Notes under the pieces: model-generated
The model's input: only the letters and a program-made list of their open reading frames with translations
What the model was told of the DNA's origin: nothing
Databases searched by the model: none
Translations under genes and position numbers: made by a program
Shown: positions 49,276 to 58,938 of the stretch, one piece after another
Layout of the letters: the number at the start of each line of letters is the position of its first letter
How positions within the stretch are numbered: position 1 is the stretch's first letter
From: Agelaius tricolor
Taxonomy: Eukaryota > Chordata > Aves > Passeriformes > Icteridae
DNA length: 64,000 nucleotides
Direction: 5' to 3'
Assembly: GCA_023055355.1 (NCBI GenBank)
Contig: JALJCS010000015.1
Location: 14,986,501-15,050,500 of the forward strand

Positions 49276-52200
49276 CTGAAAGGCAAAAAAAAACACCAAG
49301 AGCCTCAGAAATGCATTTGTTGGTAGAGGCTTTTCTTGTTCAAGTGCCAGTGATGAATAATTTGTGATCACAGCCACTAGGACAGTTCTGGAAGCCCTGG
49401 AAGTTACCTGCTGAAATATTTAACATCAATAAATTAATGATATAGAGCAGAATGCACATGCTGTAGCCATGTGGCTCTGCCCCATTAGCTTCTCTGTGAT
49501 TTGATGTGACATGTTTGGGGATTTCTGCTCTTTGGGCATTTGTTTCCTCTTTAGTTTCACTGGATTGAGCTGGTGACCTTTGCAGAGAGTGGGGAGGAGT
49601 TATCAGAACTCCCCTAACCCCATCCTTGCACAGCACTCACAGCCCACCATGTGGAGATGTCACTGCTGGGTGAGCCCAGGGAGGCAGGAAAGCAGCTCCG
49701 TGCCAAGGCTGCAGTGCACAGCAATGGGGCCAAGCTTCAGTGCTCTCTTTTTAATTAGCATTTGTTTTCTCTGTCTGGCCTCACAGACCCTCCCCAGAAC
49801 ACAGAGATCTCCTGACAGAGCCCCAGCACCAGAACATCTCCGGTCAATGAGCTCCAGTCAGCAAAGGGGCGTTTGTGGGTGGGGAGGGGGAATTGCCCTG
49901 ACCCCACTGCTGGGCTGGATCTGTGCTCCCACAGGAGATGGGACAGAGGAGCTGGTTTGGAACCTGCTCTAGCTGGGACCAGCCCTGTCTCTCAGAGCTC
50001 CAGGCAGAGTTTGAGCTGCCCTGCACATGCCAGGTGCCCAAGGCAGGTTGGTGAGGGCAGCACAGGTGAGTGTCCAGCCTGACAGAAGGAATTAGTGCCA
50101 CACAAAGGGGATGGAGAGCAGCACACCCTCATGGTTCAGCTGGACATTGGTTTAACTTGGCTCTGGGGAGGGGATCTGCAGTCTCACAGAGCTGCTGGAC
50201 AACACGTGGGGCAGAGAGGAGGGACACGATGGGAGTTTCCAGCCTTGACACAGCTCAGGCCCAGGCACAGTGGGTACTCACAGTTACAGGTTTCTCTGCC
50301 TCTCTGACGAATTTTCAATTACAAGGTTCCACCACTCTGCCCTGGGATCCAGAAGCCATTGTGGAGAATGTCTGGCCTGGATCATTTGCGCCACTGGCTC
50401 ACCTGGAAGGAGCAACAATGGAACTCTGAAAATCCAAAATCCCATTCATGCAGACCCACAGGATACACTGGTGTCTCCAGCCTGTGGTATCCTTCAGAAG
50501 TGAAGAACATGAGGCCACCCCACCCTGATTCATCAGTAGACCCTATTTTAGTGGCTGAGTTAAGATTCATAGAAGCAAAACCCCAAAACAAACAGACCCT
50601 GAAAAACAAACAGACCCTGAAACAAAACAGCCTTTTGCTGTGGGTGCAGTCCCACAACCCAAAAGACTTGTCAGAGCCTGGTGGCACTTAACATCTCCCA
50701 CCTTTTCCATTACATTTGTAACCCCATTTTCTGACATTTTTAACCAAATCTCTGTTAATATCCAAACTGTCCTTTATCACTTTACAAGTTTTCTTGGTGG
50801 GAACAGAAGGAAGGTGACTGTCACTGGGCTGCTGGCCTGGGTGCATCACGGAGGGAGCAGGACCAGCCGCACGATGGCATTGTCCCCTGCAGGACCAGCC
50901 GCACGATGGCATTGTCCCCTGCAGGAGCGGCTCTTCCAGATGGCATTGTCCCCTGCAGGACCAGCCGCACGATGGCATTGTCCCCTGCAGGAGCGGCTCT
51001 TCCAGCCCGGGGAGCTCCGCGGAGCCTTCCCGGGGCAGAGCGCGGTGTGCGCTCCTCGGGGCCCGCGGGAGCCTTTCCAGGGAAGAAAGGACAAAGGACG
51101 CGTGTCCCTTCCTCGCAGCCGGTCACATCAGGGCTGGGGTCAGAGGACCTGACCGAGGGCCAGGCGTGGCTGGGTTTGCTCCTTGTGAGCCATCCGGTGG
51201 GTGCCCAGGGGAAGCAGAGCATCCTTTGCCGATGGTTTTTCCTCCCGGCGGATGGCGGTGGCCGGGGGCTCCCGGGGGCAGCTGCAGCGCTGCCCGGCGC
51301 CTCTCCCAGAGGGAGCCTCTGCTCCTGTCACAGCTCAGAGCAGCCTCAGGGGTCCTGCTCCTTGCAGCTGGCTTGGTCCCTAAATTGCACCCCACTGGGC
51401 TGGAGTGGGTGAGCCTGCAGTTCTCAGGAGTCACAGGCTGGGGATGGACAGGGAGGATGGGACAGAGGGAGGACTCTGGGCTCCAGGTCAGCGAGGAGGG
51501 ACACAGACAGGTCTGCTCTTTGTGTAGACAGCTCGTTCTGTTTTGGCACACAGTTACAAACAGGACTGCCTTTGCTCATAGCCCTGGCTTGACATCAGTG
51601 TTGTCCTAGGGAGGGAAACTGTTCCCCAATTAACACCTTGAATCCCAGCCATACCTCATCACTGCTTTCTTCAGTTCTTCCCTGCTGCCTCCTTGAGTTG
51701 ATATGCAGTATTCCTACCTAGGGCAGGAATCCCTTTTACCCTTAACCACAGCACCCTCTTTTTAAACCATCCCCAGCCAACAACAAAATGCTAATGTCTG
51801 GCACCTGTTGCTCTTTTAGGTAACAGGACAGCTGCATTGACCCTAAAAACACACCCACAGTCACAACAGTGGGTCAAGAGCCAGAGAATCTCATGCATCA
51901 GGCAGTGAGATAGGCATGATGCTGTCATGGTTCCAAAAGAAAGCTTGGCTAAGGCAAAAGCATGCTGCCCTGGAAACAGGCTGGCTGCTCATCTAAATGC
52001 ACTGCTGAGGGAGCAGCTCCCCACTGGGGTCACAGCTGAAACCCATGGGAGTGTGGAGGCTCTGGGCCAAGCCAGAGGGGGAGGATACACCCTGTTCTTA
52101 CAAGGTGGGGTGCAAAAAAGCTGGGGTGGGAAGGGGAAGGGATCTGGTGACTCCTTGGTCTCTTAGCTGAGCCAGCAAGGCTTGAAAAGGGTTAAAAACC

Positions 52201-53344
52201 TGGGCAGGAAAATGTTTGCCTGGGCTTGTTTTTCTACCCAGCCCGAGTGTCCTTTATTATGCTGGGCCATGGAAAGGCTTCCTGGCTTTCCTGGCTGCTG
52301 GGAGTTGTGCAGGCTCTGGGGCTGCTGTGTGCTGCCTGTGTGTCACCCTGGAACGAGTCGGGTGACAGCTCCACTCTGGAAGGCTGTGACATCCCATTCT
52401 GCAGGAAACCTGCTGGGAGGGAAGGGCTTAGCTCAGCCTGGAGGCTGCCAGTGCCCCAGCACAGTCACCTCTGTCAGGTCACAGCCCTGCAGGTGGCAGC
52501 CCCCCTTGTTTTTGGGGCTGGCTCACAGGTGCCAGTAGCCCCCATGGAGATGGGGATCAGCCTCATGGCTCCACTGCAGAGAGGTTTGGGGGTCTCTCCT
52601 TCACCCACCATCATGTCAAACAGCTCCCACAGCCTTTCTTGGAAGGCTCTCAGACATCTCCTGCCCAAAGAAGGCAGGAAGAGGTGAGCGTTTCTGGGAA
52701 CAGATCTGATTCTGGTAAACTCCTTTCTTTGAGACTGCGGCGTGTGCAGACACGCTGGATGGAGAAGTGGGAAGAGGGGATGTGGAGAGGTGCTGATAGT
52801 GCTGCATGCATGCCATGGCATGGGGCCCAGGGGCTGGCTCTGTGGCAGATGAGGACTTGCAGCACCCCAGGCAAAGGCTGGGGCCAGGACCTGGCTGCTC
52901 CTGCCAGGAAAACCCTTCCAGGACATGAGGATGCCTTGTACAGGCAGTGGCTGCTCCTGCTGACATGGGAGGGAGGAAGAGGGGGAGTAAGTGGGGCTGC
53001 TGCGAATAGGCACATGCTTCATCCTCTCCCACAGCCAAGGCAGCAGGCACTGGCCTGGCCTCTGGCTCTGGCAGAGGTGAAATAGCAGAGCCATGGCACT
53101 TTGCTGCTCCCCATCTTCTGTCCAATCCACAGAAGCTCCAGAAGAATCTTTTTCCAGGAAGCAAAGGAGGGGAGAGCCCTCTTTATCACCCTGGGACAAA
53201 GCAGAGCACAGCCACCCCTGTGCCAAGGGAGAGCCTGGCACCAGCTCCAACAGCAGCCGTGGTCTCCCGTGGCACATGGAGATTTCTGTCTTGCCCTCCT
53301 GACCACTGTTGCTGCCACTCTCACCTGCAGGGCAGTGGCAGGAG
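49276..53344. other. Intergenic stretch, no gene recognised
   Basis: Apart from the minisatellite at 50860-51005, which lies next to a small GC-rich patch (about 51000-51320), this is unremarkable. Several long open frames (notably 52474-53421 minus) show no recognisable domain or splice-consistent structure. Confidence 0.5.
50860..51005 (+). repeat. Compound minisatellite, 32/34-bp units (A-A-B-A-B')
   Basis: Unit A begins GGACCAGCCGCACGATGGCA and ends TTGTCCCCTGCA (32 bp). Unit B replaces its first half with GGAGCGGCTCTTCCAGATGG (34 bp). The order is A, A, B, A, then a partial B. The near identity of copies points to recent tandem expansion and probable length polymorphism. Confidence 0.85.
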
Positions 53345-53790
53345 ACTGCCCTTCCATGGATCATGGAATCACAGGACAGTTTGGGTTGGAAGGGATCTTT
53401 AAATGCCATTTGGTCCAACACCCCCTGCCATGGGCAGAGACACCTTCCACTATCCCAGGTTACTCAGAGCCCCAACCTGGCCTTGAACAATTCCAGGGTT
53501 GGGCCAGCCACAGCTTCTCTGGATAATCTGTGCCAGGGCCTTGCCACCCATGTAGGGAAGAACTTATCCCAGATATCTAATCTAACCCTGCTTTCCGTCA
53601 GTTTGAAGCCATCTTGCCTTGTCCTGTCATTCCAAAGTTCCTCTCCAGCTCTCTTGTAGTCCCATTAGTACTGGAAAGGCTCTAAAGTGTTCCTGGAACC
53701 TTCTCTTCTCCAGGCTCAACAACCCCAGCTGTCTCAGCCTGTCTCCACAGCAGAAGTGCTCCAGTCCTCAGAGAATCTCACTGGTGTCTG
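53345..53790 (-). mobile_element. CR1 LINE 3' fragment
   Basis: TGGAATCACAGGACAGTTTG, GGTTGGAAGGGATC, CATGGGCAGAGACACCTTCC and CCCAGATATCTAATCTAACC are a well-preserved CR1 3' region in reverse, the best-kept copy in the intergenic interval. Confidence 0.85.
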
Positions 53791-56650
53791 GGTGTGCTCC
53801 AGCAGCTTCACATTGCCCCTGGGGCCCCAGAGCTGGGGGGACAGATCCTCTGTCTCTCCTCCATCGTGCCAGCTTTGTGGAACTGTTCCCTTCAGGCCCT
53901 GCAGCTACACAGAAGGACTGAGATATCAGCATGTCTTCCCAGCTCTGCAGGGACTTGGGCAGGAGCCAAGGGCTTGATGTGTTCAGGGGAGCCTGCTCTG
54001 GTACAGTCCCTTCATGGTCCTCCTCCTACTCCTCAGCTGAAATCTGCCCAGGTTTCACCTCTGCCATGCAGGCACCTTTCCCAGGAGTTCCCCATCCCCT
54101 TTCCTTGGAAGGAGCTTGCTCCCATGGCTGCCTTGCTCTGTGGGAGGCAAGTGACCCTTTCCTGTTTAGAAAGAGCATAGCCATGGTATGCACTGAACAG
54201 CTCCGTGTTTGTTTCTTTAAACACAATATTTTCAAACTACTTGAATCTTGTTTGTTGCAGCAGACAGTGCAGCCCTTGGCAGCCTCCATGGGACAGGGAC
54301 AGGATGAATTTTCCTCAGTCCAGACTGCTCCAGCTGCCAAGGAGAGGCAGCAATTCCCACTGCAAGTGTGCACCTTGCTCTGCAGTGTCCCACTGGGATC
54401 AGCCAGCAGTTTGCTGGCTCGCTGCTAGCTCGGGTGTGATGCTGCCAGGGAAGAGCTGCATCCCACAGCCCAGCTGCCTTGGGATGCTGACTGGTAGCTG
54501 TGGAAAACACAGAGTATCAGCACTTTGCACTGTGTGCTGGGCTTCAAATTGGTTCTCATTTACAGAGAAGGAGGAAGCCATTGTGTTCAGAGAAGTGAAA
54601 GCCAGTGGGATGTTCTCTACTTCTTTTGAAAACATTTTCTACGTAAAGCAGTTCCCTTATAACACAACCCCCAGAATGGCCAGTACTTCCAAAATTGGAG
54701 TTTTCCATCCCCTGTGGAGACACTGGCTGCAGACAGATCCAGACATCTGCTTTTCATTTCCTGCTTCATTCTTAAATGTGAGAAAATACGAAATCATGTG
54801 GTGCCTTTCTTGATCCCCTGCCATTTATTTCTCTCCCTTATTACAGTAATGGCTCAAAAGCTCTACATGAACCACAGAGTCTTCTCCAAAAGGCATCTCC
54901 AAAGTTAGAGGCCACATTTGGCTCTAAGGAACCTTCTCCTGAGTTTGGCAAGGGTGTCCTTGGCCAGGAGAGAGGGGCTGGGTGGGTTGATTTGTGTCAG
55001 AGCAGCGACTGAGCTGCCACACCACTGAGGAGAGGTGGGTTAGTGTGAGGATGAGCTGCCATGAGCAGCTGGGAGCTTTGTCAGGGGAGAGAGAATCCCA
55101 TCCTATGTCCAGAGCTGGAGTCACGTGTCAGTGTGTCTCCCTTGCAGCACCAACCCTGGCTGGGCTGTCCCAAAAACTGAATGTTCCTGCTGCCTCCATC
55201 CAGCAAGGCCCTGGGATGGAGGACAAGGCTGTCCTTGGGCAGACAAGGATGCTGTCAGTACCTGCTCCCGGGCCCTGCTCTAGTGTCACCAGCTCCTGAG
55301 CCTGGGGACCTCCTGAACATGCTTCCCATGAAATTCCCATGAAGTGGAAAATCAACATTCTCATCTGATCCACTCTGGCACCTTTCTTTCAAGTCAGATA
55401 CAGGCTCCCAGCTCTCACTTAGTTTCCCTTTTAATTCTCAGTCTTGACCTTATTTCAAGGAATATAAATCTACTGTAACAAACAATTCTTTCACAAAGAA
55501 CCAAACAGCAAACACTTCCAGCAGGGAAACTCCCTGTAGGAGGTGGGAGGTGTTCTGGGCCCATTTCCTGTTTGTTTAGGACACAGCCCACATTCTTTTC
55601 TTATATGTAGTTTTGCATATAAATCTTTGTAGGTTCAAGGTGCTTTTTCCTTCACAAGCAATTCCTCAGGCATTAGTCACAGATTCCCTCCACCTGTGGG
55701 GACCTTGGCCCTGTGCACAGCTCAAGCTGGTTCTGAACAGCTCTGGAGGGTGGGAAATGCTGGAGCTGCTTTCAGGTCTCTGCTGGGTAAGATAGCATCT
55801 GGCACTTTGACCTGTGGTAGACGTGATTTGGAACAATAGAGTTCCTGGCTAAGGGCTGCAGCAATCAAAGCTAAGGGAGTGACATCAGATAAGGCTTCTG
55901 AGGGTGCCTGGTGCCTGTCACCACTGTCCCCAGCAGACCTTGTTCTCCTTTTGTTCTGCATCAAAACCAGTGTTTAGGTAGCAGAACATCTGTCCTGCTA
56001 CAAGAAGGACTTTAGAGCAGAGCAGGGGCTGGAGGCAGAGAGCCCAGCCTCCAGCACGGACACTGAACTGTCAGGTGTGACATCCTTTTGTGGGTGCTGA
56101 GGGCACACCTGGGCAGTGCTGGAAGGCCCAGAGCTTGCAGGACCCCCTGGTGGTGCCCAGTGTCCACTGTGTGGTCCCTCTGCCCACGCTCCATGGCAGG
56201 AGCACAGGTGAATGTTTGTGGATGTTTTTCTGTTTTCCGTGTTTCCTTACTGTAGTTACATACAGAGGGGAAAAAAACCCAACCCTATTCCTGTTATCTA
56301 CTGCTTTTCTTTGGGGTGCAAAGGGTTGCCTTGAGCAATCTCCCAAGGAGGAATGGGAGCAGGCTGGGATAAGCTGGCCCTGGCTCCCAGTTACTCAGTT
56401 TTTCTTCTCTTTGTTTCCCTGAAGGCTTGGAAGTCCCTGGCTCGCAGGGTTGCACACTCCCATCACTTGCATGCTGTGATTCTTCTGGGATTGCTCATGT
56501 AGGAGCTCACCTGCCTGCTTGCACTCATCCATATCACATTTTCATCTACAAGTCCAAATCTGCACTGAAAGCAACCTGCTATTCCTGGAAACTAAAGTGA
56601 ACTAAATCAAATTGAGAAAGCAAGTGCCCAGACAATCCTACTGTAACTAA
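53791..56650. other. Intergenic stretch, no gene recognised
   Basis: No recognised exon, RNA gene or preserved repeat. Open frames at 54205-54813 and 54994-55299 (plus) were examined; the latter follows an acceptor-like CTCCCTTGCAG at 55134-55144 but matches nothing I know. Confidence 0.5.
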
Positions 56651-56690
56651 AGAAGCTAAAATTTGTTGAATCTGAAGAGAAGTCCTGACA

Positions 56691-56853
56691 TCTTTCACTG
56701 TCATGTGGGAATCCTTAAAATCAGTGTTTTGGGAAAGCTGCAGAAGGCAGGCCTCAGAGACAGCAGAACTGTGATTAGAGCTAAGCAGCCTGCCTTTTTC
56801 AGATTTCCCAAAACCCTCTGATTTTAAGGATTCCCACATGTCAGAGTGACACA
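56691..56853. repeat. Long imperfect palindrome / hairpin
   Basis: The left arm has CATGTGGGAATCCTTAAAAT (23 perfect bases at 56702-56724), pairing with 56818-56840. Further paired blocks are GTTTTGGGAAA and AAGGCAGGC on the inner side and TCACT/AGTGA on the outer side. The loop is about 35 bases (56753-56787). The folded length of about 160 bases is well beyond chance. Candidates are a palindromic MITE, an old conserved palindromic repeat, or a pre-miRNA-like hairpin. Confidence 0.8.
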
Positions 56854-56983
56854 ATGTCTGTGGTTTACCACTAGTTATATCAGAAATATCTCCTGGAATA
56901 CATCAGATCCTCTGACTTTAGATTCTTCAACGCTGCAAGACCTCAAAGAGGTGCAGTAAGGATCTGGTGTGGAGGAGCAGATT

Positions 56984-57016
56984 GGGATGGGATGGGATGG
57001 GATGGGATGGGATGGG
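56984..57016 (+). repeat. (GGGAT)n microsatellite
   Basis: About six and a half tandem copies of the pentamer GGGAT. Confidence 0.9.
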
Positions 57017-58690
57017 AAGTGGGTTGGCAGTGATGGTGCCAGTTTTCTGCCAGCTGCAGCCCAGGTTTGTCACTGCTCACTGGAGTTGCCTGCTCCCATT
57101 GGAGGCAGTTGCTGTCCCTCTGTGTCCTGCTTTTGGTGGGAAATGCAGGGCTTGGTGGTGGCTTAGGCCCCCGCTGCTGCCAGCCCTTGGTGGCTCATGG
57201 TGTCCCACAAAGCCACACTGAGGCTGCAGCTGCCCTCCACACTTCTGCTGTGGAATTTCCTTGTGCAGATGTCACCTCCAAGTCCAGCTGCTGAGCTCAC
57301 AGGGAGCAAATGGAGATGTCTAAAGTGACCTAGAGGAGTTCTCTGCCAGGTAAAAGACCTCCAGCACAACCTGCAGAGGAGCAGCAGCAGCCAGAGAGCA
57401 GTTTTTGCCTTAAAACAACAACATCTATGGCAAGGCATGCCTTTGGCAAACAAAGCACTCCCACTTAGCTGAATGTCAGAGCCCTTCCTCAGTTTTACCT
57501 ATCTCTGGCAGCAAACCCTTTGCAGAAAAGTCAGGACCTGTTCCTTCAAGGGGGATGTGAGCACATGTAGGTTGTGCCATCACTTCCAGCAGCCAAGGTG
57601 CCCAATGGCTGCAGGCAATGCCATTTCCTGGGACAAAAGTTTCCTGTGGACCTTGAGAAAACACCATTTGGGGAAGGGCCAGAAAACATCCCAACAAACT
57701 CAGCATGTTCTGTTCTCACTAGATCAAACAGACTATTTCAAGCCTTAATTTTTATTTTGTTTCTTTGAAATGGCCTTTTTCTTCTAATACAATACAACAA
57801 AAACTACTGAAGTTGCAGGCTGGGATTTTCACCAAATGCAATATATGGAAACCTGGGGATTTTCTCTCTTGAAAATGAAAATCCCAACTAGAACCATTGG
57901 AATTTCCCACTGAACAGAGATGCCAGATTTCCACCAGCCTAAGAAAACTTCAGCCAAAAATATTTATTTTCTGAGGCAGTCACAGACTCAGTCTGGAGCT
58001 TATCTTCATCTTTCAGTTGAGGGAATTGTTAGGGGAAAACTGTTCTGTCTCCTGGGACTGGAGATGAAAGAGAAAGAAAAGGTGCAGGATGTGGCTGCAG
58101 TGCTGGTACATCCGCTCCTGACCTGCCACAGGGGCTGGCACTGGGAAGTCCTGACACAGCCTGGTCCCTGCAGAGCTGGGGCTCTCCTGCTCCCAGCAGC
58201 AGCAATACTCCGATGTCTGAGCCCCCGTGTTCATGGAAAATCAGGCTGTCCTAGCGAGCACACACTGCAGATAGCACGGCCAGGGCACAGGAGCTGCCTG
58301 CAGAGCCACCGGGTCCCTGCTCATCCCTCATCCCCTCCCTTGGTGATGCTCCTTAGAGGCAGCCTGGCCTGAGATCAAAGTGCAGCTGATGAACTCACGA
58401 TCCTGATTAGCAAATTCCGTCTCTTTTGGCCTAATGATTGCTGTTGTAAGATGGCTGCCAAAAAGGAAAGGAAAGGAATAACTGCTTTGGCATTTTGGGT
58501 AATTAATGAGCTTACTGAGCAGCGGGGAGCTGCAATTGGAGGTGGGGAGAGTTTTACCAGCCTACTAAGGACAGTGATGCTTTGGTGGGAGAGGAGGAGG
58601 GAGCAGCCGACCACTGCAAGTCCCTGCCTGAATAATTTGCCAAGCAGTCTGGGCTGCTGTGTGTGCGATGGGAAAAGCTGGTGTGAGTAC
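57017..58690. other. Intergenic stretch upstream of CX3CL1, no gene recognised
   Basis: No convincing exon was found. The segment 58440-58590 contains an open frame beginning MAAKKERKGITALAFWVINE, which has no family match that I know and no supporting splice structure. It may be part of the CX3CL1 regulatory region. Confidence 0.5.
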
Positions 58691-58694
58691 ATCT

Positions 58695-58903
58695 GGGGAA
58701 TTCCAGGAGCCATCCCGCGCCACAGCGCCGCTATTCCCTGCCCTCTCCCTGTTCCCTCCTCCTCCTGGCGTCACCCCTGGACACGTGAATAACAACTAAA
58801 GCTCTGTCTCGGGGCTTCACAATCCCGAATGAGCGGCAGCGTCTGTGTTGCTCCGGGGGATGCAATAAGCAGCCGGCAGTGGGAAATACAGCCGGGAATC
58901 CCT
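58695..58903 (+). promoter_or_regulatory. CX3CL1: CX3CL1 proximal promoter with two kappaB-like sites
   Basis: GGGGAATTCC at 58695-58704 fits the NF-kappaB consensus GGGRNNYYCC exactly. A near match, GGGAATCCCT, is at 58894-58903. They lie about 240 and 40 bases before the start codon. Fractalkine is induced through NF-kappaB by TNF and IL-1 in mammals, so these are plausible sites, but short motifs occur by chance. No clear TATA box was seen. Confidence 0.45.
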
Positions 58904-58938
58904 GCCTGCCTGCCTTTCCTCCTGCCGACCACGGGAAC

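Noticed and set aside
52259..52420. Signal-peptide-like start MLGHGKASWLSWLLGVVQAL, considered as a lost chemokine
   Set aside because: No chemokine cysteine pattern follows and no second exon was found; hydrophobic Leu/Trp runs are common in translated GC-rich DNA.
52474..53421. Minus-strand open frame of 315 codons
   Set aside because: No recognisable domain, mixed composition in all parts, runs partly into a CR1 copy, and other frames are equally open. The piece AFQERLWELFDMM looked protein-like but lacks a partner exon.
55145..55299. Open segment after an acceptor-like CTCCCTTGCAG ending in TGA, considered as a last exon
   Set aside because: No known family and no upstream exon with a matching donor; a single acceptor-like site is not enough.
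46483..58900. THAP11, CENPT or CC chemokine genes expected from human gene order
   Set aside because: No THAP zinc-finger start, histone-fold end or CC-chemokine signature could be found on either strand in this interval.
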